A stretch of DNA of 64,000 nt, taken from contig NZ_JAPDDP010000008.1 of NCBI RefSeq assembly GCF_027587195.1, positions 62,001-126,000 of the forward strand. The letters are read 5' to 3'. The translations under genes and the position numbers were made by a program. How positions within the stretch are numbered: the stretch's first letter is position 1; each line of letters opens with the position of its first letter. The DNA comes from Solirubrobacter phytolaccae. GTDB lineage: Bacteria; Actinomycetota; Thermoleophilia; Solirubrobacterales; Solirubrobacteraceae. The notes below the pieces were generated by a model. That model ran no database searches. It worked only from the letters and a program-made list of their open reading frames with translations, and had not been told where the DNA came from. This document shows positions 51,501-60,208 of the stretch, piece after piece.

Positions 51501-53248
51501 CGCTGCTGGCCCGCAAGCTGTGGGGGATCGACGGCATCATCGACTCGCAGCTGATCGCGTACGCCAAGGCCAAGAAGGTCGTGATCGCGGTGCGCGAGCG
51601 CTCGCCCGGCTCGATCCGCCGCCTGGCCGAGGGCATGCTCCCCAAGTGGGAGAAGGTCAAGGCCAAGAACGTCTCCTCGCTCGACGTCGACTTCCTCGGC
51701 TTTCACCCGAACCACCTGGACACGGCGATGCTCAAGCAGATGCCGGAGTGGTCCGTGGTCGAGGCCAAGCTCGCGGGCAAGAGTGCCGACGTGCGGCGGA
51801 TGGTCGAGGAGCGCTGGAAGCAGCGCAAGAAGGAGTGGGAGGGCAAGGACCTCGAGGCGATGCTCGGCTACGGCCAGTCGGGGAAGATCCCGAAGCCGTC
51901 GACCAAGTACGGCGTCAACCCGACGGAGAACGGGCTGCCCGCGGCCGACGGCGTGTGGACGGACGCCGAGTTCGAGCTCACGGTCGTCGGCAAGGGCGAC
52001 CTGGACATGACGACGGACGGCCTGCCCGCCTTCCAGCCGCGCGTGAAGGAGAACGGTCGCTACCGCGCGATGACGGGCGACATGGACCCGATCGCGGTGC
52101 TCGACGAGAACGGTCAGATCCTCTCGCTGGAGCGGCGCCTGGAGGTCTACAAGGACCTGGCGACGATGGGCTTCCAGCACCCGGAGTCGCTGACCTGGGA
52201 CAACGCCGCCGAGCGCGCGAAGTACCTCTTCGACTTCGACCTCGCGAACGGCAAGGGCCGCGCGCTGCTCGCCTATGGGCCCGACGGCACGCGCCGCGCG
52301 GCGTACTTCGACTCGCGCAAGAGCCGCCTCGCCGAGGGGCTGATGACGCTCGTCGGCACCGACATGGTGATGGAGGCGACGAAGGTCGTGGCGGGCCAGG
52401 TGCCGGTGATCCCGGCGCCCGAGACGGTCGTCGAGCGGCCGTACATCACGCCCGGCGGTGAGGACGGCGCGATCCTCTCGCGCTCCCCGGACGCGCGGCT
52501 GATCCGCCGCAACCTCGACGGCAGCTTCGAGGAGTGGACCGAGGCGGGCGGCTGGCGGCCGTACACGCTGCCCGGCGGCCAGACCGTGACGACGCTCCCG
52601 CAGACGTCGGTGCGCACGGCGGTCGCGGCGGGGGAGACGCGGATCGACATCAACGACATGAGCGCGCTCATCCTGGTGCCGGGCGCGCAGGGCTGGTTCG
52701 AGCCCGGGGACGTGGTCGTGCTCGACCCGGGCGGGCCCAACGAGGAGTTCGTGCGTGTGGCCGCGCTCGGCTCGATCATCGCGGCGGCGCCGCTGACGAA
52801 GGCCCATCGCGTGGGCGAGATGGTGGCCGTGGTGCCGGCGCGTCCGGGGGTCGTGACGCCGCCGGTGGCGACGCCGGCCGCGCCCGCGCCCACCGCCACG
52901 CCGACGCCTGCGGTGCCGAAACCGCGGGTGGTCTCGGCCAAGCTCGCCAAGAAGACGTTCAAGCGCAAGCAGGGCACGCGGCTCTCGCTCGTGCTGAGCG
53001 AGAAGGCCACCGTGACCGTGACGCTCACGCGTGCGGCCGCCGGACGCAAGGTCGGCAAGCAGTGCAAGGCCGGCGCGAAGAAGGGGCGCAAGTGCACCGC
53101 GCAGGTCGCGGCCGGCAAGGTGACGATCAAGCCGAAGGCCGCGAAGGTCACGGTGGCCTTCGGCAAGGGGCTGAAGGCCGGCGTCTACACCGCCAAGCTC
53201 AGCGCCGGTGGCGGCCCCGCGAGCACGCTGCGCTTCACTGTGCGGTGA
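48590..53248 (+). CDS. 1552-aa secreted multidomain protein with edema-factor-like cyclase domain
   Basis: Layout: signal peptide (1-22); hemolysin-type Asp/Gly repeats (about 95-300: GGTGPDTIYIG, GGGNDNVRVGG, GGRGGVQTIFGRGGDD); a PKD-like domain (about 305-385); CARDB-like beta domains (about 385-750); helical middle (800-960); a domain at about 985-1260; a Pro/Thr linker and basic C-terminal domain. The domain at 985-1260 shows R1002, K1019, K1026 with the spacing 17 and 7, then VSS, GFHP, later TGDMDP (D1164, D1166) and QHPES (H1197). In anthrax edema factor and ExoY the catalytic Arg, Lys, Lys, Asp, Asp are spaced alike (17, 7 and DxD). The final His-to-DxD distance is shorter here (31 against about 80). 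It would be an activator-dependent nucleotidyl cyclase; activity is inference. Confidence 0.6.
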   Translation: MRSLVAALAALLLAVPASAEAQTTLSMSGVGAALTASSGPNGGGVSVTGGGYYNGPSFYTFTRAPNFGPSSVIGSILDGDPCESGGTGRVSCLTPPSSVTFSGGTGPDTIYIGSPASGGVNVTSINTGGGNDNVRVGGYGSRGPIDGGEGTDMIAPHFTYLASGGGWTIDLAAGTVTANGAPGTSYSAKNFEWVELDTSLGAPGGTHTVYGTEGPNTVYGGRGGVQTIFGRGGDDYLVAGVFDKAVIDGGSGNDQISGGQLDDVLTGGPGADKFNCREGVDLVTDFTPTEGDTITADCEQVLPAEFDITRVGRGEYTFHSRIVAEPAVQPLRLSWDYGNGKTDGDFTIGRTTYEKPGTYSVVHRALDINNTPYRKTKTLEIPAPALDVGVSIDEGALSGGRMPLDTWVNAKVRVSSTGDEGVGDLSSITFTGGQLLKAGGDAQVDLELPANPTAFTLAPGKHVDFDVRVRARTRGELALTSAVTGKDAAGGAAADTGSYLVRTGQDLQVTVTAAPAELKLEVDSKGKPIKQPVTLTVRVRNVSGQAAESLKLNLSPALRTATGYNPSAPFPLQLTKAVGPPETPLTNATAHDLPVRNLAAGEATDLTFMADAANKAIVDVTAVARGVAVEAGSLPRREISGNGAGAVRIDQPKLVALTAEDVSHVSIKAGQRWSYTGHVENLSPDTDVTVFVFAKRKENVVDGQLSSLLEPGQCTCGVYKRLEPGERIDVQASMGSTADGGTRGSIEIGIVGEVHESAGNRKLATGDIVIAPGADQRTASIDLTQPVNDPFSLSEAGWLMTDSAARAFGARVTGAYESAAAALASAQTFAETPKSLYLQRVIAFIHEEVPEAVARTRSEIAYTLQEMAGLSAEEALRVSDQALTTGMIKTSEAWDNATWQDMSRTTGTLLGTLAPDIALEAAMPALAACKLLKYGGKPAMLRKAAKLGETRAGRLLAKGLEGLVPGDEISSLLARKLWGIDGIIDSQLIAYAKAKKVVIAVRERSPGSIRRLAEGMLPKWEKVKAKNVSSLDVDFLGFHPNHLDTAMLKQMPEWSVVEAKLAGKSADVRRMVEERWKQRKKEWEGKDLEAMLGYGQSGKIPKPSTKYGVNPTENGLPAADGVWTDAEFELTVVGKGDLDMTTDGLPAFQPRVKENGRYRAMTGDMDPIAVLDENGQILSLERRLEVYKDLATMGFQHPESLTWDNAAERAKYLFDFDLANGKGRALLAYGPDGTRRAAYFDSRKSRLAEGLMTLVGTDMVMEATKVVAGQVPVIPAPETVVERPYITPGGEDGAILSRSPDARLIRRNLDGSFEEWTEAGGWRPYTLPGGQTVTTLPQTSVRTAVAAGETRIDINDMSALILVPGAQGWFEPGDVVVLDPGGPNEEFVRVAALGSIIAAAPLTKAHRVGEMVAVVPARPGVVTPPVATPAAPAPTATPTPAVPKPRVVSAKLAKKTFKRKQGTRLSLVLSEKATVTVTLTRAAAGRKVGKQCKAGAKKGRKCTAQVAAGKVTIKPKAAKVTVAFGKGLKAGVYTAKLSAGGGPASTLRFTVR

Positions 53249-53249
53249 T

Positions 53250-54671
53250 TTGGAGCATGTCGACGTCGTGATCGTCGGCGCCGGTCTCTCGGGGATCGGC
53301 GCCGCCCACCACCTGCAGGACCGCCTCCCGGGGCTCAGCTACGCGATCCTCGAGGCGCGCGAGGCGATCGGCGGCACGTGGGACCTGTTCCGCTACCCGG
53401 GCGTGCGCTCGGACTCGGACATGCAGACGCTCGGCTACCGCTTCAAGCCGTGGACGGCGGAGAAGTCGCTGGCGGACGGGCCGTCGATCCTCGAGTACGT
53501 GCGCGAGACCGCGCGCGAGGCGGGCATCGACGAGCGCGTGCGCTACGGGCACCGCGTGCGGCGGGCGTCGTGGGCGGACGGGCGCTGGACCGTCGAGGTC
53601 GAGGGCCACGAGCCGCTCTCGTGCGCGTTCCTGTACGTGTGCGGCGGCTACTACCGCTACGACGAGGGCTACCTGCCGGCCTTCCCCGGCGCAGAGGACT
53701 TCGAGGGTGAGCGCATCCACCCGCAGTTCTGGCCCGAGGGCTTCGACTACACGGGCAAGCGCGTGGTCGTGATCGGCTCCGGCGCGACCGCGGTCACGCT
53801 CGTGCCGGCGATGGCCGAGCAGGCCGCGCACGTGACGATGCTGCAGCGCTCGCCGAGCTACATCCTCTCGCTGCCGTCGCGCGACAAGCTCGCGATCAAG
53901 CTGCGCAAGCGGCTCGGCGACCAGCGCGGCTATCAGGTCACGCGCTGGAAGAACGTCGCGGTCTCGACGCTCGTCTACCAGGCCTCCCAGCGCTTCCCGA
54001 AGCTCATGCGGCGGCTGATCCGCAAGGGCGTGAGCGCGCGCCTGCCGGCCGGCTTCGACGTCGACCGGCACTTCAACCCGACGTACGGCCCGTGGGACCA
54101 GCGGCTGTGCCTCGTGCCCGACGGCGACCTCTTCCGCGTGCTGCGCAAGGGACAGGCCTCGATGGTCACCGACACGATCGAGCGCTTCACGGCGGGCGGC
54201 CTCCAGCTGACCTCGGGCGAGCACCTCGAGGCCGACGTGATCGTCACCGCGACCGGCCTGAACCTGCAGGCGTTCGGCGGCATCGAGCTGGTCGTCGACG
54301 GCGCGCCCGTGCACCTGCCCGACCATCTCGCCTACAAGGGCATGATGCTCAGCCGCGTGCCGAACTTCGCGTTCACGATCGGCTACACGAACGCGTCCTG
54401 GACGTTGAAGGCCGACCTGGTGGCGGAGTTCGTGTGCCGCGTGCTCGCGCACATGGGGCAGCACGGCTACACGGCCTGCACGCCGGTCGACGAGCCTCAC
54501 ACCGAGCGCAAGCCGCTGCTCGACTTCGAGGCGGGCTACGTCCAGCGCTCGCTGCATCTCTTCCCCCAGGCGGGTGCCGACGCGCCATGGAAGCTCGGGA
54601 TGAACTACGCGCAGGACGTGATCACGCTCCGGCACGGCTCGCTCGACGACGGCGCATTACGGTTCCGCTGA
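53250..54671 (+). CDS. Flavin-containing / Baeyer-Villiger-type monooxygenase
   Basis: A 473-residue FAD/NADPH monooxygenase. FAD loop VIVGAGLSGIGAAHHL, BVMO-type block FRYPGVRSDSDMQTLG, NADPH loop VVVIGSGATAVTLVP and late TIGYTNASWTLKAD. TTG 53250 starts one base after the previous stop; GTG 53268 is an alternative. It heads an operon with two short-chain dehydrogenases, coupled by TGATG at 54669-54673. The three could oxidise a ketone or alcohol-type compound in sequence. Confidence 0.88.
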   Translation: MEHVDVVIVGAGLSGIGAAHHLQDRLPGLSYAILEAREAIGGTWDLFRYPGVRSDSDMQTLGYRFKPWTAEKSLADGPSILEYVRETAREAGIDERVRYGHRVRRASWADGRWTVEVEGHEPLSCAFLYVCGGYYRYDEGYLPAFPGAEDFEGERIHPQFWPEGFDYTGKRVVVIGSGATAVTLVPAMAEQAAHVTMLQRSPSYILSLPSRDKLAIKLRKRLGDQRGYQVTRWKNVAVSTLVYQASQRFPKLMRRLIRKGVSARLPAGFDVDRHFNPTYGPWDQRLCLVPDGDLFRVLRKGQASMVTDTIERFTAGGLQLTSGEHLEADVIVTATGLNLQAFGGIELVVDGAPVHLPDHLAYKGMMLSRVPNFAFTIGYTNASWTLKADLVAEFVCRVLAHMGQHGYTACTPVDEPHTERKPLLDFEAGYVQRSLHLFPQAGADAPWKLGMNYAQDVITLRHGSLDDGALRFR

Positions 54672-55486
54672 TGCGCACATGGCTCATCACGGGTGCGGGC
54701 CGGGGTCTCGGCCGCGCCTTCGCCCAGGCGGCCCTCGAGGCGGGCGACCAGGTCGTCGCCACCGTCCGCGACCCGGCGGCGCTGCCCGAGCGCGACCGGC
54801 TGCGGGTCCTCACGCTCGACGTGCGCGACCGCGCCGCCGTGTTCGCGGCCGTCGAGGAGGCGTGGGCCGCGTTTGGTGGCCTCGACGTCGTCGTCAACAA
54901 CGCGGGCTACGGGCTCGTCGGTGGCGCCGAGGAGGTCTCCGAGGCCGACGCGCGCGGGCAGCTCGACGTCAACCTGCTCGGCCCGCTCTGGGTCTGCCAG
55001 GCGGTGCTGCCGCACCTGCGCGCGCAGGGCAGCGGCCACATCGTCCAGGTCTCCACCACCGGCGCGGTCGGCACGGTGCCGCTGCTCGGCCTCTACAACG
55101 CGAGCAAGTGGGGCCTGGAGGGCTTCAGCGAGGCGCTCGCGGCGGAGGTCGCCGGCTTCGGCGTCCGCGTGACGATCGCCGAGCTCGGCGGCTTCGGCAC
55201 CGACTGGGGCGGCTCGAGCATGGCCTTCGCGACGCCGAACCGAGACTACGACCCGCTGCGCACCGCGCTGTTCGGCACGGCCGAGGTGCCCTGGCCCGTG
55301 CCCGAGGAGGCCACCGGGGAGCCCGATCCGCGCGCCGCCGCCGCGGCCCTGCTCGCGCACGTGGACGCCGAGTCGGGCCCGCTGCGGCTGATCGTCGGCG
55401 ACGACGCGCCGGAGCACATCGCGCTGGCGCTCGAGACGCGCCGGCAGGACTACACGCGCGATCCCCGCTTCACGTGGCCGGCATGA
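54671..55486 (+). CDS. Short-chain dehydrogenase/reductase
   Basis: A 271-residue Rossmann oxidoreductase. Cofactor loop TGAGRGLGRAF, NNAGYG, Ser in VSTTGAVG and active-site YNASKWGLEG. The start ATG shares its A with the monooxygenase stop. The last 40 residues form a longer end than classical SDRs. Substrate unknown; likely the partner in the monooxygenase pathway. Confidence 0.9.
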   Translation: MRTWLITGAGRGLGRAFAQAALEAGDQVVATVRDPAALPERDRLRVLTLDVRDRAAVFAAVEEAWAAFGGLDVVVNNAGYGLVGGAEEVSEADARGQLDVNLLGPLWVCQAVLPHLRAQGSGHIVQVSTTGAVGTVPLLGLYNASKWGLEGFSEALAAEVAGFGVRVTIAELGGFGTDWGGSSMAFATPNRDYDPLRTALFGTAEVPWPVPEEATGEPDPRAAAAALLAHVDAESGPLRLIVGDDAPEHIALALETRRQDYTRDPRFTWPA

Positions 55487-56211
55487 CGCGCGGCGCGCTC
55501 ATCACCGGCGGCGGGACGGGCATCGGCGCGGCGGCGGCGCGGGCGCTCGTCGCCGAGGGCCTGCAGGTCGTCGTCACGGGCCGCCGGCGCGGGCCCTGCG
55601 AGGCGATCGCGGAGGAGACCGGCGCCCTGGTCGTCACCGGGGACATCGTCACCGACGCGCCGCGGATCGTCGCCGAGGCGGTCGAGGCGCTGGGCGCGCT
55701 CCACGTCGTCGTCAACAACGCCGGCTCGATCCGGCGCAACCGGCGCCTGCACGAGATCGAGCCGGAGGTCTGGGACGAGCAGCTCGCGACCAACCTCACG
55801 GGCCACTTCCGGATCCTGCACGCCGCGCTCCCGCACCTGCTCGCGGCCGACGGCGACCGCTCGATCGTCAACGTCGGCTCGACGCTCGCGCACAAGCTCG
55901 TGCCGGGGATCGGCGCCTACGCGGCCGCCAAGGGCGGGATCGTCTCGCTCACGAAAGCGCTCGCGGTCGAGTACGGCCCGGACGGCATCCGCGCCAACGC
56001 CGTCTTGCCCGCCGTGGTCAAGACCGACCTCGCCTACACCGACCGCCCGGACTTCGAGGAGCGCGCCGAGGCGATGGCCCAGGCCTACCCGACCCGGCGG
56101 CTGGGGGAGAGCGACGACGTCGCGGCCGCGATCGCGTGGCTGGCCTCGCCGCGCGCGGGCTGGATCACTGGCACGATCCTCGATGTCGACGGTGGGTTCA
56201 GCGTGACCTGA
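55483..56211 (+). CDS. Short-chain dehydrogenase/reductase (classical)
   Basis: A 242-residue FabG-like SDR. TGGGTGIGAAAA, NNAGSIRRN, Ser in VNVGSTLA, YAAAKGGIVSL with Tyr and Lys, and the end GTILDVDGGFSVT. ATGA overlap (55483-55486) with the previous SDR. Third enzyme of the operon. Confidence 0.92.
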   Translation: MTRGALITGGGTGIGAAAARALVAEGLQVVVTGRRRGPCEAIAEETGALVVTGDIVTDAPRIVAEAVEALGALHVVVNNAGSIRRNRRLHEIEPEVWDEQLATNLTGHFRILHAALPHLLAADGDRSIVNVGSTLAHKLVPGIGAYAAAKGGIVSLTKALAVEYGPDGIRANAVLPAVVKTDLAYTDRPDFEERAEAMAQAYPTRRLGESDDVAAAIAWLASPRAGWITGTILDVDGGFSVT

Positions 56212-56222
56212 GGAGGAGCGCC

Positions 56223-56456
56223 ATGGCGGAGATCGGACTGACGGTCAGCGAGGACGGCGGCGCGCTGCTGGACTTCTCGGGCGGCGGGGAGATCCGCGAG
56301 TCGATCGCTTTGGACGAGGTCGCCGACGGTCCGCCCGCCCTCGAGTCGATCGTCCTGCACTTCGACTTCTACGGGCGCCTCGCGCGGATCGAGATCACCG
56401 ACTCGGCGACTTCGGTGCTGCCCCCGGGGCTGCTGGATCAAAGTCGGCCTGGGTGA
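56223..56456 (+). CDS. DUF2283-like small protein
   Basis: A 77-residue protein 11 nt after the SDR, with GAGGAG before the ATG. LDFSGGGEIRESIALDE and FDFYGRLARIEITDSA match the DUF2283 pattern (a short beta protein with a G-x-hydrophobic-x-G-I/I-E end). Role unknown. Its last 62 bases overlap, on the other strand, the nitrile hydratase accessory gene. Confidence 0.65.
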   Translation: MAEIGLTVSEDGGALLDFSGGGEIRESIALDEVADGPPALESIVLHFDFYGRLARIEITDSATSVLPPGLLDQSRPG

Positions 56457-56694
56457 GCTCGATCGGGGTGCCGTGCGGCGTGCGGTGCGCCGCTCGGTCC
56501 CAGGCGGTGCGCAGCGACGACAGCTCGTCGGACGAGGCCAGGTCGCGCTCGACGACGACGCGCTCGATCGAGGCCAGCAGCTCCAGGTAGGAGGTGCGGC
56601 CGGAGACGTCCGGCCAGGTGAGCAGGCCGCGGTCGCTCAGCAACGTCGCGAGCGCGTGGACCTCGGCCTCCCACGGCTCCTCGAACTGCGTCAC
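56395..56694 (-). CDS. Nitrile hydratase accessory protein
   Basis: A 99-residue protein starting at GTG 56694, which overlaps the beta-subunit TGA as GTGA. The N-terminal block FEEPWEAEVHALATLLSD and LTWPDVSGRTSYLELL match the small activator proteins (P14K/NhlE type) that help insert cobalt into the alpha subunit; they resemble the N-terminal domain of the beta subunit. Third gene of the operon. The C-terminal 15 residues overlap the convergent DUF2283 gene. Confidence 0.75.
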   Translation of the reverse strand: MTQFEEPWEAEVHALATLLSDRGLLTWPDVSGRTSYLELLASIERVVVERDLASSDELSSLRTAWDRAAHRTPHGTPIELTQADFDPAAPGAAPKSPSR

Positions 56695-57299
56695 GCCGGC
56701 TCGAGGTAGGGCTCGAAGGCGTCGATCGAGACCGACGAGCCGGGGTCGCCGTCCGGCCCGAACAGCTCGCTGCCGCTGAAGCGCACGAGGTAGAGCCACT
56801 GCGGGTCCTCGCCCGTGCCCGTCGAGTTCACGTCGGGGAAGACGTGGAAGCCGTGGACGCGCTCGATCACGCCGTGCTTGCCGCGGGCGTAGCGAGGGAG
56901 CCGCGTGTGGCCGTGCGGGTTGAGGTTCTTCGTGACCACCGCGTCGCCGACCGCGAACCGCGCCTCGTGGGTCGGCTCGCGATCGACCGGGCCGCCGCGG
57001 GCGAGCGTCGCCGGGACGTCCGCGGCGGCCAGGACCCGCGTGGGGCGCCCGCGCTCCTCCAGCAGCCGCTCCAGCCCGGCCAGCCAGATCTCGTAGTAGC
57101 TCAGCGACAGGTACTCGGCGGGCGGCCGGTTCTCGCGCGCGAACCGCGAGATGTCGATGTTCCACTTCCCGCCCGCGCCCAAGGCGAGCACGAGGCCCAG
57201 CACGCGCTTCTCCCACTCGGCGTGGAAGAGCGGCTCGTCGACCTCGGCCACCACCGGCCCGAAGCCGTGCACGCCGCCCATGTCGTGGGCGCCGTTCAC
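56691..57299 (-). CDS. Nitrile hydratase beta subunit
   Basis: A 202-residue protein: [16 protein letters not shown] is the conserved start of the beta chain, then [34 protein letters not shown] and [14 protein letters not shown], with the beta-barrel end that covers the active site. It overlaps the alpha subunit stop as ATGA. Together the subunits hydrate nitriles to amides in the cytoplasm. Confidence 0.93.
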   Translation of the reverse strand: MNGAHDMGGVHGFGPVVAEVDEPLFHAEWEKRVLGLVLALGAGGKWNIDISRFARENRPPAEYLSLSYYEIWLAGLERLLEERGRPTRVLAAADVPATLARGGPVDREPTHEARFAVGDAVVTKNLNPHGHTRLPRYARGKHGVIERVHGFHVFPDVNSTGTGEDPQWLYLVRFSGSELFGPDGDPGSSVSIDAFEPYLEPA

Positions 57300-57874
57300 A
57301 GGGTCCCGACGCCGATCATCGAGTCGCGCGTGACGCGCGCCGCCAGCTCGTCCTCGGTCATACCCTCACTGTCAGCTGGACGTTGAGGGATAACGAGGTA
57401 GCGGACCTCGGCGGTGGAGTCCCACACGCGCACGGACACGTCCGCGCCCAGCGTCACGCCGAAGTCGGTCAGCACGCCGCGCGGATCGGCCACCGCCCGC
57501 GAGCGGTAGGGCGCGCTCTTGTACCAGACGGGCGGGAGCCCGAGGACGCTCCACGGGTAGCACGAGCAGAGCGTGCAGACGACGAGGTTGTGCACGTCCG
57601 GCGTGTTCTCGACGGCGACCATGTGCTCGCCCTGGCGGCCGCGGATCCCGAGCTCGGCGATCGCGGGCGTCGCGTCGGCCAGCAGCCGCTCCCGATAGCC
57701 GGGATCGACCCACGCCCGCGCGACCACGCGCGCCCCGTTGTGCGGCCCCACCTGGTGCTCGTAGGTCTCGACGAGCGCGTCGAGCGCGGCGGGGTCCACG
57801 TGGCCACCGGCGACGAGCGCGCTCTCCAAAGCACGGACCCTGATCTGGACGTCCGAGAGATCACTGTGTGTCAT
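57296..57874 (-). CDS. Nitrile hydratase alpha subunit (cobalt type)
   Basis: A 192-residue metal-binding subunit. The claw motif is [15 protein letters not shown]: Cys-Thr-Leu-Cys-Ser-Cys, the Thr version found in cobalt enzymes (iron enzymes have Ser). Flanking blocks [12 protein letters not shown] and [15 protein letters not shown] are standard. ATG 57874 was chosen; a longer frame to 57937 adds unrelated residues. The 65-bp gap to the divergent STAS gene holds the operon promoter. Gene order is alpha, beta, accessory; many cobalt enzymes have beta first. Confidence 0.93.
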   Translation of the reverse strand: MTHSDLSDVQIRVRALESALVAGGHVDPAALDALVETYEHQVGPHNGARVVARAWVDPGYRERLLADATPAIAELGIRGRQGEHMVAVENTPDVHNLVVCTLCSCYPWSVLGLPPVWYKSAPYRSRAVADPRGVLTDFGVTLGADVSVRVWDSTAEVRYLVIPQRPADSEGMTEDELAARVTRDSMIGVGTL

Positions 57875-57939
57875 CAGCCAGCCAAACGATAAGTCAGGGC
57901 GTTGGAACTCGCCACCGAGGGGGTACTGAACCGCCACGC

Positions 57940-58254
57940 ATGGACGACGACCTCACCATCCGGACCTCTCGTGACGGCTCCACCGTCATCGTCACCGCCG
58001 CCGGCGAGATCGACCTCTCGACCGTCGGCGACCTGCGCGCGGCCGTCACCGAGTCGTGCGAGAACTGCGATCGCCTGCGGCTCGACCTCAGCGACGTCGA
58101 CTTCATCGACAGCACCGGGCTCGGCGGGCTGCTGGAGCTGCGCAGCACCTTGAGAGCCCGCAGCGTCACGCTCGAGATCGTGGCCGGTGACGGCCCGGTC
58201 CGCCAGGCCGTGGAGATCACGGGCCTGGGGGAGTTGCTCGCCCACACCCCGTAA
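57940..58254 (+). CDS. STAS-domain anti-sigma-factor antagonist
   Basis: A 104-residue SpoIIAA-like protein: [29 protein letters not shown] with the phosphorylatable Ser (in DSTGLGG) and a normal length. It would bind and be phosphorylated by an anti-sigma kinase, but no such kinase is adjacent; the next genes are a two-component pair. Confidence 0.88.
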   Translation: MDDDLTIRTSRDGSTVIVTAAGEIDLSTVGDLRAAVTESCENCDRLRLDLSDVDFIDSTGLGGLLELRSTLRARSVTLEIVAGDGPVRQAVEITGLGELLAHTP

Positions 58255-58264
58255 AACTGCATGG

Positions 58265-59548
58265 GTGCGTCGCTCGGCACCCCCACGCGTCGCGTCCGCC
58301 GTGACGCGGTTCATGCTCGGCAGCCTCGCCGCGATCGCGGTGATCCTGGTCGGCGGCTTCTTCGCGCTGCGTGACGTCGCCACCCAGGAGGCCGAGCGCG
58401 ACACCCGCGAGCGCGTGCTGCTCGAAGGCAAGCTGATCGAGGCCGCGGCGCTGGAGAACGGCGTGCTGACCGGCGAGCCGGACGCGTTGCGCCGGCTCGA
58501 CGACATCGTCCAAGGCCAGATCCTGGGCGAGACCGTCGTGCGCGTGAAGGTGTGGGCGCGGGACGGCACGATCCTCTACTCCGACGAGCCGCGCCTGATC
58601 GGGCAGCAGTTCGAGCTGGGGGAGGAGGAGGCCGAGCTGTTCGAGACCGGCGGCGCCGACGCCGAGCTCAGCGACCTGTCCGAGCCCGAGAACCGCTACG
58701 AGCGCCAGGAGGGCAAGCTGCTGGAGGCGCACACGGCTATCCGCACGCCCGACCGCACGCAGGTCCTGTTCGAGATCTACCAGCGCTTCAGCTCGATCAA
58801 CGCGTCCGCGACGGAGATCCTCAAGACGCTCGCGCGGCCGGTGCTCGCGGGCCTGCTCGTGCTGCTGCTGTTCCAGGCCCCGCTGGCCTGGCGGCTCGCG
58901 CGCAACCTCCAGCGCGGCCACGAGGAGCGCGAGCGCCTGCTGGCGGGCGCGATCGAGGCCTCAGACCGGGAGCGCCGCCGGATCGCCTCCGACCTCCACG
59001 ACGGCGTCGTGCAGGACCTCGCGGGCGTCGCCTTCGGGCTCGCCCCGCTGGCCGCCGACGCGCGCCGGCGCGGCAACGACGAGGAGGCGCGGGTGGTCGA
59101 CGATGCCGTCGACACGTTGCGTCAGGGTGTACGGGACATGCGCACGCTGCTGGTCGAGATCCACCCGCCGCGGCTCGAGACGGCGGGCCTGGAACCCGTC
59201 CTGCACGACCTGCTGAGCCCGCTCCGCAAGGCCGGGATCGAGACGCACCTGCACGTGGAGGAGGACCCGCACGCGAAGGACCTCGTGTACCGCGTCGCCC
59301 GTGAGGCGCTGCGCAACGTGGTCGCGCACTCGGGCGCGACCCGCGTCGACGTCACGGTCACGCCGACCACGCTCACCGTCGCCGACAACGGCCGCGGGTT
59401 CGACGCGCACGAGCAGGCGGCCCGTGCCGCGCAGGGGCACGTGGGCCTGTCGCTGCTGACCGACCTGGTCGAGCAGTCCGGCGGCGAGCTCCTCGTTCGC
59501 CCGGTGCCCGGAGAGGGCACCACCGTGATCTTGGAGCTCCCCCGATGA
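58265..59548 (+). CDS. NarX/DesK-type sensor histidine kinase
   Basis: A 427-residue membrane sensor. Two membrane segments (about 16-36 and 193-215) enclose an extracytoplasmic domain; the HisKA_3 block IASDLHDGVVQDL carries the phospho-acceptor H245, and the ATPase domain has NVVAHSG (N-box), VADNGRGFD and a late GEGTTV. GTG 58265 was chosen as the first in-frame start before the first membrane helix. It starts 10 nt after the STAS gene. Its stop overlaps the response regulator as ATGA. Confidence 0.9.
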   Translation: MRRSAPPRVASAVTRFMLGSLAAIAVILVGGFFALRDVATQEAERDTRERVLLEGKLIEAAALENGVLTGEPDALRRLDDIVQGQILGETVVRVKVWARDGTILYSDEPRLIGQQFELGEEEAELFETGGADAELSDLSEPENRYERQEGKLLEAHTAIRTPDRTQVLFEIYQRFSSINASATEILKTLARPVLAGLLVLLLFQAPLAWRLARNLQRGHEERERLLAGAIEASDRERRRIASDLHDGVVQDLAGVAFGLAPLAADARRRGNDEEARVVDDAVDTLRQGVRDMRTLLVEIHPPRLETAGLEPVLHDLLSPLRKAGIETHLHVEEDPHAKDLVYRVAREALRNVVAHSGATRVDVTVTPTTLTVADNGRGFDAHEQAARAAQGHVGLSLLTDLVEQSGGELLVRPVPGEGTTVILELPR

Positions 59549-60174
59549 TCCGCGTCCTGCTCGCCGACGACCACGGCGTGATCCGCGACGGCCTCGGCCG
59601 CCTCATCGGCGGGCTCGAGGACGTCGAGCTGGTCGGCACCGCCGCCGACGGCGCCGAGGCGGTCGAGCTGGCCAAGCGGCTGACGCCCGACGTGGTGCTG
59701 ATGGACCTCGACATGCCGCGCGTGGACGGGATCGAGGCGACGCGGCAGATCCTCGCCGCTCTGCAGACCAACGTCCTCGTGCTCACGGCGTTCAGCGATC
59801 GCCAGCGGATCCTCGGCGCGCTGGAGGCGGGCGCGTGCGGCTACCTGCTTAAGGACGCCGCGTCCGAGGACGTGGCCGAGGGCATCCGCGCCGCCGCCCG
59901 GGGCGAGTCGCCGCTGGACCCGCGCGCCGCGCGCACCGTGCTCAGCGCGCGTTCGGAACCCGACCCGCTCGCCGGGCTCTCCCAGCGCGAACGCGAGGTG
60001 CTCGACGCGCTCGTGGAAGGCCTCCCCAACAAGCTGATCGCGCGCCGGCTGGAGATCAGCGAGAAGACCGTCAAGTCGCACCTGACGCGGATCTTCCGCG
60101 TGCTCGACGTGACCGACCGCACGCAGGCCGCGCTCTGGGCCGAGCGCCACGGAGTGGGCCGAAAGTCGCATTGA
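59545..60174 (+). CDS. NarL/FixJ-type response regulator
   Basis: A 209-residue regulator: receiver domain (1-120) with DD8-9, phospho-acceptor D54 (VVLMDLDMP), Thr in VLTAFS and Lys in YLLKDA. A LuxR-type helix-turn-helix follows at about 142-205 (LSQREREVLDALVEGLPNK, ISEKTVKSHL). Partner of the overlapping kinase; targets unknown. Confidence 0.93.
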   Translation: MIRVLLADDHGVIRDGLGRLIGGLEDVELVGTAADGAEAVELAKRLTPDVVLMDLDMPRVDGIEATRQILAALQTNVLVLTAFSDRQRILGALEAGACGYLLKDAASEDVAEGIRAAARGESPLDPRAARTVLSARSEPDPLAGLSQREREVLDALVEGLPNKLIARRLEISEKTVKSHLTRIFRVLDVTDRTQAALWAERHGVGRKSH

Positions 60175-60208
60175 GTCCCCGACCGGGGCGCTGACACCTT
60201 GCGGTGGC

